Of a stretch of 64,000 bases of DNA, positions 1 through 10,646 are shown piece after piece. The notes beneath the pieces were generated by a model that made no database searches, was not told where the DNA came from, and saw nothing but the letters and a program-made list of their open reading frames with translations. Position 1 is the first letter of the stretch. The number at the start of each line of letters is the position of its first letter. A program made the translations under genes and the position numbers. Source of the stretch: Pseudomonas delhiensis (lineage in GTDB: Bacteria; Pseudomonadota; Gammaproteobacteria; Pseudomonadales; Pseudomonadaceae); contig NZ_FZPC01000005.1 in the NCBI RefSeq assembly GCF_900187975.1, positions 1 through 64,000 of the forward strand. The letters run 5' to 3'.

Positions 1-601
1 CGTCATTCAGTTGATCGATGCGCGTATCCAGCCCCTGCCACTCTTTTTTCAACCCCACCAGCAGCCTGCCCATCGGCGCTGGCAGTCGGCCGTGCTCTCC
101 CTTGATGACGGCTTCCAGTAGCTCAGCCGCCGCTGCCCGCCCACGGCGGCTGGTCACCAGGCCGAACTCGGCAAGCAAGCCATGGATCTCGTTGACCAGG
201 GCCGTGCGCGCACGGACCAGACGGCTACGGATGCGGTGCACCGCCTGAATGGCTTGCTGCTCCGGGTTCTTCACCGGCACGAAACGCATGCTCGGGCGGC
301 TGGCCGCCTCACAGATCGCTTCGGCGTCGTGGGCATCGTGCTTGTCGCCCTTGACGTAGGGTTTGACGAACTGCGGGGCGATCAGGCGGACCTCGTGTCC
401 CAGCTGGCGCAGTTCGCGCGCCCAGTAGTGCGCACTGCCACAGGCCTCCATCGCCACCAGGCATGGCGCCAACTGGCGGAAGAAATCCTGGACCTTGTCG
501 CGCTTGAGCTGGCGCCGGCACACCACCTGTTCGTGGCTGTCGACCGCGTGCACCTGGAAGACTTGTTTTGCCAGATCCAAGCCAATGCGTTTAATGTTCA
601 T
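1..601 (-). CDS. IS110 family transposase, N-terminal 200 residues (runs off window)
   Basis: The reading frame is open from an ATG at 601 down to base 1, so only the N-terminal part is seen. The protein starts MNIKRIGLDLAKQVFQVHAV, the RuvC-like DEDD fold typical of IS110 transposases. The first Asp is in GLDLAK, the Glu in AMEACG, and the two later Asp in KGDKHDAHDAEAI. The basic segment around VKNPEQQAIQAVHRIRSRLV is also typical of the family. These enzymes excise and insert the element through a circular intermediate guided by an element-encoded RNA. A purine-rich ribosome site (GGAGGGGG) lies just upstream of the ATG. The catalytic Ser domain would lie beyond the left edge, so intactness cannot be judged. 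Confidence 0.9.
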   Translation of the reverse strand, partial: MNIKRIGLDLAKQVFQVHAVDSHEQVVCRRQLKRDKVQDFFRQLAPCLVAMEACGSAHYWARELRQLGHEVRLIAPQFVKPYVKGDKHDAHDAEAICEAASRPSMRFVPVKNPEQQAIQAVHRIRSRLVRARTALVNEIHGLLAEFGLVTSRRGRAAAAELLEAVIKGEHGRLPAPMGRLLVGLKKEWQGLDTRIDQLND

Positions 602-681
602 CGTGACTCCCCCTCCGGGACTGTTGCCAACACCATCAGTCTGGCACCTAGATGCCGTAGGAGGGAGGAGTCCATTTCATT
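1..681 (-). mobile_element. IS110-type insertion sequence, left part only
   Basis: The transposase start is followed outward by about 80 bases of non-REP sequence (602 to about 681). A REP palindrome containing GTAGGGCGAATAACC then begins. The element end is placed at about 681 because the REP-associated phrase CCCTACG...GGGTGGGATTTGCG, also found at 867-893, starts there. The short 5' flank would fit the IS1111 subgroup, where the guide RNA lies downstream of the transposase, outside this window. The exact terminus is inferred, not seen. Confidence 0.6.
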
Positions 682-905
682 GCCCTACGTCATGGGTGGG
701 ATTTGCGTAGGGCGAATAACCGTTCGCGGTTATCCGCCGTTTATCCCATGCGATAGTCGACGCCAAGGTCAAGCTTGGAGCCGCCTGGGGTCAGCGCCCA
801 CGCCAGGGTCGAATCCCGAAACGGCCGGGGAGCGAGGCTAGGCGGCGGATAACGTGGAACGTTATCCGCCCTACGCCGTGGGTGGGATTTGCGTAGGGCA
901 CTTGA
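682..905. repeat. REP palindromes between the IS110 element and pilR
   Basis: Two inverted copies of the GTAGGGCG...ATAACC...GGTTATCCGCC repeat (about 708-735 and 841-872) enclose some 100 bases of unique-looking sequence. The 30-base phrase CCTACG..(G/A)TGGGTGGGATTTGCGTAGGGC occurs twice (682-713 and 868-899). The second copy forms a stem (GCCCTACGC / GCGTAGGGC, 867-899) directly after the pilR stop and could end pilSR transcription. I see no gene here. Confidence 0.75.
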
Positions 906-2243
<1,338 letters not shown>

Positions 2244-2254
2244 GCTCTTTTCTG

Positions 2255-3844
2255 TCAGCTCTGCTTGCGCGGGTGGGCGAAGGTGATGCGGAAGCCGCCA
2301 CCGCCTTCGTCGCGGTTCTTGAAGTCGATGCGGGCCTGGTTGCTTTCGCACAGCTCGCGGGAAATGTACAGGCCCAGCCCGGTGCCCTTGCTCTCGGTGG
2401 TGAAGAAGGGCTCGAACAGCTTGCCCAGCTGCTCCGGGGCGATGCCGGGGCCGTCGTCGAGCACCTCCAGCACCGGCAGGTCGCTGTCCTTGTCGCGGAA
2501 CAGGTTCAGCCACACCTGGCCGCTGCCGTTCTGCCTCGCACTGTACCGTAACCCATTCTGCACCAGGTTACCCAGCACCTGGGCGAGCTGGCTGGGGTCC
2601 ATGCGCGTCTGGATCTCGCCGCCGCCCAGCTGCAGGTGGATCTGCTGGTCGCCGCGCAGGCCTTCGCGCTGCTCGTCGGTGAAGCGCTGCAGCCACTGCT
2701 TGAGGTCCAGCTGCTGCGGTTCGGCCTGGCGCCGCCGCGACAGCTGCAGGACGTTCTCGATCACCAGGTTCATGCGCCGCGACTGGTCCTGGATGATCTG
2801 CGTCAGGCGCCGGTCGGGGGCGTCCAGCGCGTCCGATTCCTGCAGCAGTTGCGCGGCGTGGCTGATGGCGCCCAGGGGGTTGCGGATCTCGTGGGCGATG
2901 CCGGCGGTCAGCCGGCCCAGGGCCGCCAGCTTGAGTTGCTGGGCCTGCTGGGCGATCTGCGAGATGTCTTCGAGGAACACCAGGGTGTGCTGCTCCTCGC
3001 CGCGGCGCAGCGAGATGAAGCTCGGCTGCAGCATGGGGCCGCCTTCGGGCGCCTGCAGGCTCGGCGGGCGCAGCGAGGGGTTCTGTACCCACTGCTGCAG
3101 GCTTTCCAGCAGTTCCGGGCATTGCGCGGTGGCGAGCTGGCCCACCAGGTCCGGCTGGGCCAGCAGGCCCAGGGCGCTCTGGTTGGCCAGCAGCACGCGG
3201 TGCCGGCTGTCCAGCACCAGGATGCCGGTGCGCATGCGCTGCAGGATGAGGGCGTTGAGTTCCTCGAGGTTGGCCACGGTGGTGGCGCGTTCCTCGGCCA
3301 GGTGCTCGGTGAGTTGCTGGCGTCGCGCCAGCCCCTGCAGCAGCAGGGCGGCGGCGAAGCTCAGGGCGCCCAGGCTGCCGGCCTGGACGTAGTGGTTGAT
3401 CGCCGTGGGCTGGCTGAGGCTGAGGTAGAAGGTCAGGTAGATCATGCCGATCGCGGCGACGGCGGCGATCAGCAGGCCGATGCGCCCGCGCAGCAGGATG
3501 TTGGCGATGCCCACCGCCACCACCAGCAGGTTGCCGATGCCGCTGGGCACGCCGCCGGCGGCGTAGAACAGGCCGCACAGCGCGAGGATGTCGAACAGCG
3601 CCAGCAGGAAGATCGGCAGCAGCTGGCGCGGCGTCGGCATCAGCACGGCGATCAGGATGTTGACGATCAGGTAGCTCCAGCAACTGGCATGGAACAGCGC
3701 GGACTGGCCGACGTTGAGCACCCGGTCGTCGAGGTCGCTGGAGATCAGCAGCACCAGCAGCAGGCCGATGCTCAGGCGGTACAGGTGGTACAGGCGGAGG
3801 ATGCGCTGCCCCTGCTGGCCGCTGATGGGGATGGCCCTAGCCAT
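2255..3844 (-). CDS. pilS: Type IV pilus sensor histidine kinase PilS
   Basis: A 529-residue inner-membrane kinase that partners PilR and in P. aeruginosa adjusts pilA expression to pilin level. The N-terminal ~190 residues hold several hydrophobic helices (for example LSIGLLLVLLIS and IANILLRGRIGLLIAAVAAIG). A PAS-like region follows, with ILVLDSRHRVLLANQSALGL. The dimerisation/H-box is GIAHEIRNPLGAISHAA, and the ATPase domain carries NLVQNGLRYSA, DDGPGIAPEQ and GTGLGLYISRELC. It is translated just ahead of pilR with an 11-base gap. Its start overlaps the end of the small upstream gene by 8 bases, so the three form one operon. Confidence 0.97.
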   Translation of the reverse strand: MARAIPISGQQGQRILRLYHLYRLSIGLLLVLLISSDLDDRVLNVGQSALFHASCWSYLIVNILIAVLMPTPRQLLPIFLLALFDILALCGLFYAAGGVPSGIGNLLVVAVGIANILLRGRIGLLIAAVAAIGMIYLTFYLSLSQPTAINHYVQAGSLGALSFAAALLLQGLARRQQLTEHLAEERATTVANLEELNALILQRMRTGILVLDSRHRVLLANQSALGLLAQPDLVGQLATAQCPELLESLQQWVQNPSLRPPSLQAPEGGPMLQPSFISLRRGEEQHTLVFLEDISQIAQQAQQLKLAALGRLTAGIAHEIRNPLGAISHAAQLLQESDALDAPDRRLTQIIQDQSRRMNLVIENVLQLSRRRQAEPQQLDLKQWLQRFTDEQREGLRGDQQIHLQLGGGEIQTRMDPSQLAQVLGNLVQNGLRYSARQNGSGQVWLNLFRDKDSDLPVLEVLDDGPGIAPEQLGKLFEPFFTTESKGTGLGLYISRELCESNQARIDFKNRDEGGGGFRITFAHPRKQS

Positions 3845-4067
3845 GCCGCTGGCTGTCCTGCTGCAGGTGGGCCTGGCTGCAATACCAGCGCTGCTCGTGC
3901 TGCAACGCCTTGGCGCGCGGCACGTGCACGCCGCACTGGGCGCAGCGCACCATGGGCTCGGCCTGGTCGTCCGGCGGCGCCTGGGGCGGGCGTTGCGGGC
4001 GGGTGGCCTTGCGCCACAGCCACCAGATCAGGGCGATGAGGAGGATCCAGAACAGCAGGCGGACCAT
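3837..4067 (-). CDS. Small single-pass membrane protein, PP0621 type
   Basis: 76 residues. An N-terminal transmembrane helix (residues 3-18, VRLLFWILLIALIWWLW) is followed by a basic and proline-rich linker. A small zinc-ribbon-like part follows, with CAQC and a later WYCSQAH. I recognise it as the short protein often found upstream of pilS in pseudomonads (PP0621-like). Its function is not known to me. The coding end overlaps pilS by 8 bases, pointing to translational coupling. The Cys pairs suggest metal binding (inference). Confidence 0.75.
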   Translation of the reverse strand: MVRLLFWILLIALIWWLWRKATRPQRPPQAPPDDQAEPMVRCAQCGVHVPRAKALQHEQRWYCSQAHLQQDSQRHG

Positions 4068-4165
4068 GGCGTTCCCTTTTGTCTCGAAGAGCCGCAGTTT
4101 ATCCGAGCCACCACGGCGTACAAGTCGCGCTGCCCGCTACTGTGCGGAGGATCCGTGCGGGCATG

Positions 4166-4189
4166 AAAAAGGGAGGCCGGAGCCTCCCT
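4166..4189 (-). terminator. Rho-independent terminator after bamD
   Basis: A 7-bp stem GGGAGGC / GCCTCCC (4171-4177 with 4182-4188) with a 4-base loop is followed on the minus strand by five T (4166-4170). It lies 17 bases past the bamD stop and separates bamD from the pilSR operon. Confidence 0.85.
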
Positions 4190-4205
4190 CTGCATGGCGG
4201 GTCGA

Positions 4206-5219
4206 TCAGTCGACCAGGCCGAAGGTCAGGTAGTGCCACCAGGAGTGGCTCTTCTTGCCGCTGGTGTCGGGCTTCTCGACTTCCTCGTCCTGGTGCTCCG
4301 GCTGCAGTTCCCGCGGGATCTGCTGGCGGGCGTCCTCGTACTGGCGCATCACGTCCTTGCTCGCCTGGGTTTCCATCTGCGGCGGCGCGGTGTTGGAGTC
4401 GATCAGGCCGAGGGTGGCCTTGGCCAGCCAGGAGCGGCTGCTGTCGTCGTCCTCGCGGGGTACGAACTGGCCGTCCTTCAGGCTGGGGTTGTCCGGGTAG
4501 TTGAGCTTGAGGGTCTGCAGGCTGCTGTCGGCCAGGTCGTTCAGGCCCAGGCGCTGGTAGGCCTCGGTCATGATCGCCAGGCCATCGCCGACGGCCGGGG
4601 TCTCCTGGAAGTTCTCCACCACGTAGCGGCCACGGTTGGCGGCGGCCACGTAGGCCTTGCGCTTGAGGTAGTAGTGGCCGACGTGCACCTCGTAGGCCGC
4701 CAGCAGGTTGCGCAGGTAGACCATGCGCGCCTTGGCGTCCGGGGCGTAGCGGCTGTTGGGGAAGCGGCTGGTGAGCTGGGCGAACTCGTTGAAGGAGTCG
4801 CGCGCCGCGCCCGGGTCGCGCTTGGTCAGGTCCAGCGGCAGGAAGCGCGCCATCAGGCCGCGGTCCTGGTCGAAGGAGGCCAGGCCCTTCATGTAGTAGG
4901 CGTAGTCGACGTTCGGGTGCTGTGGGTGCAGGCGGATGAAGCGTTCCGCCGCCGAACGCGCGGCTTCCGGCTCGGCGTTCTTGTAGTTGGCGTAGATCAG
5001 CTCCAGCTGCGCCTGCTCGGCGTAGCGGCCGAACGGGTAGCGGGACTCCAGCGCCTTCAGCTTGTTGATGGCGTTGGTGTAGCTGTTGTTGCCGAGGTCT
5101 TCCTGCGCCTGCTGGTACAGCTGGCTCTCGCTCAGGTTCTCGTCGACCTTGTCGCCCTTGGACGAGCAGGCGGAGACCAAGACGAGGGTGGCGATCAGCA
5201 GCAGGTGTTTCACTTGCAT
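4206..5219 (-). CDS. bamD: Outer membrane assembly lipoprotein BamD (ComL)
   Basis: A 337-residue essential component of the BAM complex that folds beta-barrel proteins into the outer membrane. It has a lipoprotein signal with lipobox LVSAC (Cys18). TPR-like helices follow through about residue 245, including the conserved [36 protein letters not shown] and [20 protein letters not shown]. It is longer than the enteric protein (~245 residues) because of a polar C-terminal tail of about 90 residues ending in [13 protein letters not shown], as in other pseudomonads. It is divergent from rluD, with about 145 bases between the starts. Confidence 0.97.
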   Translation of the reverse strand: MQVKHLLLIATLVLVSACSSKGDKVDENLSESQLYQQAQEDLGNNSYTNAINKLKALESRYPFGRYAEQAQLELIYANYKNAEPEAARSAAERFIRLHPQHPNVDYAYYMKGLASFDQDRGLMARFLPLDLTKRDPGAARDSFNEFAQLTSRFPNSRYAPDAKARMVYLRNLLAAYEVHVGHYYLKRKAYVAAANRGRYVVENFQETPAVGDGLAIMTEAYQRLGLNDLADSSLQTLKLNYPDNPSLKDGQFVPREDDDSSRSWLAKATLGLIDSNTAPPQMETQASKDVMRQYEDARQQIPRELQPEHQDEEVEKPDTSGKKSHSWWHYLTFGLVD

Positions 5220-5245
5220 GGCGGCTTGCGTCCCTGGACGGTCGG

Positions 5246-5274
5246 CTGTCGCGGCCGCATCCGTCTGTTATGAT
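5246..5274 (+). promoter_or_regulatory. Possible sigma-70 promoter for rluD-pgeF
   Basis: A TATGAT -10 element at 5269-5274 lies 17 bases after a weak -35 (CTGTCG, 5246-5251) in the bamD/rluD divergent gap. Only the -10 is convincing. Confidence 0.35.
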
Positions 5275-5365
5275 TGGCGCCCCAGGCGAACCCCTGGGAC
5301 AAAGGCCCCGTATTTAACCACAGCGTGCCGCCCACCAAAAGGTGGCGCGCCTACTGTGTCCCATC

Positions 5366-6325
5366 ATGTCCGATCTCATCCAACTGGCGGCAGAAGTGCC
5401 GTTCGACCTGGGCGGCCAACGCCTCGACCAGGTCGCCGCGCAACTCTTCCCAGAACACTCCCGCTCGCGCCTGGCCGGCTGGATCAAGGACGGCCACCTG
5501 ACCGTCGACGGCGCCGTGCTGCGCCCGAAGGACATCATCCACGCCGGCTCGCGCCTGGCGCTGGAGGTGCAGCTGGAGGCCCAGGGCGAGTGGAAGGCCC
5601 AGGACATCGAGCTGGACATCGTCTTCGAGGACGAGCACATCCTGGTGCTCGACAAGCCCGCGGGGCTGGTGGTCCACCCGGCCGCCGGGCACCAGGACGG
5701 CACCCTGCTCAATGCCCTGCTGCACCACGTGCCGCACCTGGCCAACGTGCCGCGCGCCGGCATTGTGCACCGCCTGGACAAGGACACCACCGGCCTGATG
5801 GTGGTGGCCAAGACCCTGGAAGCCCACACCAACCTGGTCGCCCAGCTGCAGGCGCGCAGCGTCAGCCGCGTGTACGAGGCCATAGTGGTGGGGGTGATAG
5901 TCGCCGGCGGCAAGATCGACGCGCCCATCAGCCGCCACGGCGTGATGCGCCAGAAGATGGCGGTGGTGCCCACCGGCAAGCAGGCGATCAGCCATTACCG
6001 GGTGCTGGAGCGCTTCCGCTCGCACACCCACGCCCGGGTGAAGCTGGAGACCGGCCGCACCCACCAGATCCGCGTGCATATGTCGCACATCGGCTTCCCG
6101 CTGGTGGGCGACCCGGTCTACGGCGGGCGTTTCCGCATTCCGCCGGGAGCCAGCCCGACCCTGGTCGAGTCGCTGCGCGACTTCCCGCGCCAGGCCCTGC
6201 ACGCGCGCTTCCTGGAACTGGACCACCCGGCCAGCGGCGAGCGCATGAAGTGGGAGTCGCCGCTGCCCGACGACTTCACCTGGCTGCTCAGCCTGCTGCG
6301 CCAGGACAACGAGTCCTTCGTATGA
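5366..6325 (+). CDS. rluD: 23S rRNA pseudouridine synthase RluD
   Basis: A 319-residue enzyme that makes pseudouridines in helix 69 of 23S rRNA. An N-terminal S4 RNA-binding domain (about residues 15-75, LDQVAAQLFPEHSRSRLAGW) is followed by the RluA-type catalytic domain with HRLDKDTTGLMVVAKT, whose Asp is the nucleophile. The conserved RTHQIRVHMSHIGFPLVGDPVYGG follows. The start MSDLIQLAAEVPF is chosen because it matches the family; the ATG 24 bases upstream lacks support. The stop overlaps the pgeF start (ATGA). Confidence 0.97.
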   Translation: MSDLIQLAAEVPFDLGGQRLDQVAAQLFPEHSRSRLAGWIKDGHLTVDGAVLRPKDIIHAGSRLALEVQLEAQGEWKAQDIELDIVFEDEHILVLDKPAGLVVHPAAGHQDGTLLNALLHHVPHLANVPRAGIVHRLDKDTTGLMVVAKTLEAHTNLVAQLQARSVSRVYEAIVVGVIVAGGKIDAPISRHGVMRQKMAVVPTGKQAISHYRVLERFRSHTHARVKLETGRTHQIRVHMSHIGFPLVGDPVYGGRFRIPPGASPTLVESLRDFPRQALHARFLELDHPASGERMKWESPLPDDFTWLLSLLRQDNESFV

Positions 6326-7050
6326 CCACGCCCTGGCTCATCCCCGACTGGCCGGCCCCGGCCAACGTGCGCGCCTGCGTCAGCACCCGCGCCGGCGGGG
6401 TGAGCCAGGCGCCGTTCGACAGCTTCAACCTCGGCGACCACGTCGGCGACGATCCCGCCGCGGTGGCCGAGAACCGCCGCCGCCTGGAGCAGGCGCAGGG
6501 TTGCCGGCCGGCCTGGTTGAGCCAGGTGCACGGCATCGAGGTGGTGGAAGCCGCCCCGTCCCGCGTCGCGACCGCCGACGGCAACTGGAGCGCCACGCCG
6601 GGCATCGCCTGCGCGGTGCTCACCGCCGATTGCCTGCCGGCGCTGTTCTGCGACCGCGCCGGTACCCGCGTGGCGGCGGCCCATGCCGGCTGGCGCGGGC
6701 TGGCCGGCGGCGTGCTGGAGGCCACCCTGGACAAGCTGGCGGTGCCGCCGGAGGACGTGCTGGTCTGGCTCGGCCCGGCCATCGGCCCGCAGGCCTTCGA
6801 GGTCGGCCCCGAGGTGCGCGAAGCCTTCCTCGCCGACCACGCCGGGGCCGCGGCGGCCTTCGTGCCCAGCGCCAATGCCGGCCGCTACATGGCCGACATC
6901 TACCAACTGGCGCGCATCCGCCTGGCCGCGCGTGGCGTCAGCGCCGTCTACGGCGGTGGCCTGTGCACCTTCAGCGACACCGGACGCTTCTATTCCTACC
7001 GCCGCAATCCGCGCACCGGCCGCCAGGCCAGCCTGGTGTGGCTGGCCTGA
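6322..7050 (+). CDS. pgeF: Peptidoglycan editing factor PgeF (YfiH, laccase-domain protein)
   Basis: A 242-residue member of the YfiH/DUF152 family, reported to remove wrongly incorporated L-Ser peptidoglycan precursors and to have purine nucleoside activity in homologues. The metal-site residues are visible: His in SQVHGIEVV, Cys in VLTADCLPALF and His in VAAAHAGWRG. The C-terminal YSYRRNPRTGRQASLVWL is also conserved. It is translationally coupled to rluD by a 4-base overlap, the usual pseudomonad arrangement. Confidence 0.95.
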   Translation: MTTPWLIPDWPAPANVRACVSTRAGGVSQAPFDSFNLGDHVGDDPAAVAENRRRLEQAQGCRPAWLSQVHGIEVVEAAPSRVATADGNWSATPGIACAVLTADCLPALFCDRAGTRVAAAHAGWRGLAGGVLEATLDKLAVPPEDVLVWLGPAIGPQAFEVGPEVREAFLADHAGAAAAFVPSANAGRYMADIYQLARIRLAARGVSAVYGGGLCTFSDTGRFYSYRRNPRTGRQASLVWLA

Positions 7051-7062
7051 CGCCGCCGTAGG

Positions 7063-7141
7063 CCTGGCTTTTCGTAGGAGCGAGCTTGCTCGCGAATGAA
7101 CCCCGCTGCGGAACCTGTTCGCGAGCAAGCTCGCTCCTACA
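7063..7141. repeat. Inverted pair of REP elements between pgeF and clpB
   Basis: GTAGGAGCGAGCTTGCTCGC (from 7074) faces its reverse complement ending at 7141, separated by about 25 bases. The pair can form a long hairpin and may act as a transcription end for rluD-pgeF. A further REP half (CAGGCAGGGCCTGCTCCTAC) follows at 7172-7191. The gap 7051-7365 contains only these repeats and the clpB promoter. Confidence 0.9.
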
Positions 7142-7257
7142 GTCTCCCGCGCATGGCCCTGCGCGCGAATCGCAGGCAGGGCCTGCTCCTACAGGTGAAT
7201 ACCGCTGCCGTGGTGGCCCTACGCCGGCACGAACTGACCGGCGTCATGGCCAAATGG

Positions 7258-7285
7258 CTTGAAGCAGCCAAAATCGACCTTATCT
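7258..7285 (+). promoter_or_regulatory. Putative sigma-32 heat-shock promoter of clpB
   Basis: A -35 box CTTGAAG (7258-7264) and a -10 box CCTTATCT (7278-7285) are separated by 13 bases. They match the sigma-32 consensus CTTGAAA / CCCCATNT at 6 of 7 and 5-6 of 8 positions. The box lies about 80 bases upstream of the clpB ATG, where a heat-shock promoter is expected. Confidence 0.7.
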
Positions 7286-7365
7286 AACTGGCATCCCGGC
7301 GGGTTGTTTCTTCACCAGGGGCAGGTATCGCTCCGACCCGCTATCTAGAAGGAAGGACGAACTCC

Positions 7366-9930
<2,565 letters not shown>

Positions 9931-9945
9931 TCTTGGTGCCTATAG

Positions 9946-9971
9946 AAAAGCCCCGCGTTGCGGGGCTTTTT
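9946..9971 (+). terminator. Rho-independent terminator of clpB
   Basis: A 7-bp stem GCCCCGC / GCGGGGC (9950-9956 with 9960-9966) with a GTT loop is followed by TTTTT. It begins about 20 bases after the clpB stop. Confidence 0.92.
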
Positions 9972-9977
9972 CATGTC

Positions 9978-10305
9978 GCAGGCAGGGCCAGCTCCTACAG
10001 GGCGTCGTGTGGGTGAGGCGACGTAGGAGCAACTGTCTTTTGGGCTCCGTCGTTCGCGGGAGTGACTGGATCGAAATTCGCGTCTCCCATCTCGCCCCCT
10101 TGTAGGAGCGGGCCCTGCCCGCGAATCGCGCGCAGGGCGCGCTCCTACAGGGGAATGGCATGGCTCAGGCAGCGTAGGAGGACTCCGTCCGCGACCCGCG
10201 TAGGGCGAATAACCGTTCGCGGTTATCCGCCGTCGGCCGGAACATCGTTGCTCAGGGATGATGGCGGATAACGCCGTAGGCGTTATGCGCCCTACGGGGC
10301 GGAAG
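9978..10305. repeat. REP cluster between clpB and the PilZ gene
   Basis: At least five REP units of three sequence types follow one another: GCAGGGCCAGCTCCTAC-type, GTAGGAGCGGGCCCTGCCCGCGAA...CTCCTAC (about 10103-10151), GTAGGAGGACTCCGTCCGCG, and an inverted pair of the GTAGGGCG-ATAAC-TTATCCGCC type (10199-10232 and 10262-10297). A phrase containing GGGAGTGACTGGATC...AATTCGCGTCTCCCAT (about 10055-10092) recurs at 25019-25050. I see no gene here. Confidence 0.88.
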
Positions 10306-10310
10306 CGCCC

Positions 10311-10643
10311 TCAAAGATGCGCGATCAACTCCTCCAGCGCCTTCGCCTGGTCGTCCGCCAGGTCGATGATGTGGAAACCCGCCCAGTCCAGTTGGCCGTC
10401 GGTGCCCTTGCGGCTCCACAGGCAGTCGGCGCCCAGCGTTATCTCGCCCACCTCGTGCAGCGGCGGCAGGGGCACCAGGCGGCATTCCAGCACCGAGTCC
10501 GCCGCCGGCACGTCGACGCCACAGAGCATGAAGCCTTCGATGGACAGGTCGGCCAGGCGGCCGAGGCTGCGCCCGGTGTGGCGGTCGAAGACCTCGACCT
10601 TCAGGTCCGTGCGGTGCCGGTCGTGCTGGCGGCGTTCGTCCAT
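10311..10643 (-). CDS. PilZ domain protein, putative c-di-GMP receptor
   Basis: A 110-residue protein that is essentially one PilZ domain. It has the Arg-rich N-terminal switch RRQHDRHR (RxxxR) and the second ligand motif DLSIEGF (D/NxSxxG). Both c-di-GMP binding motifs are present, so ligand binding is likely. It lies 3 bases downstream of the DUF1631 stop, so the two are almost certainly co-transcribed and probably work together. Which process they control is not shown by the sequence. Confidence 0.9.
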   Translation of the reverse strand: MDERRQHDRHRTDLKVEVFDRHTGRSLGRLADLSIEGFMLCGVDVPAADSVLECRLVPLPPLHEVGEITLGADCLWSRKGTDGQLDWAGFHIIDLADDQAKALEELIAHL

Positions 10644-10646
10644 CGC

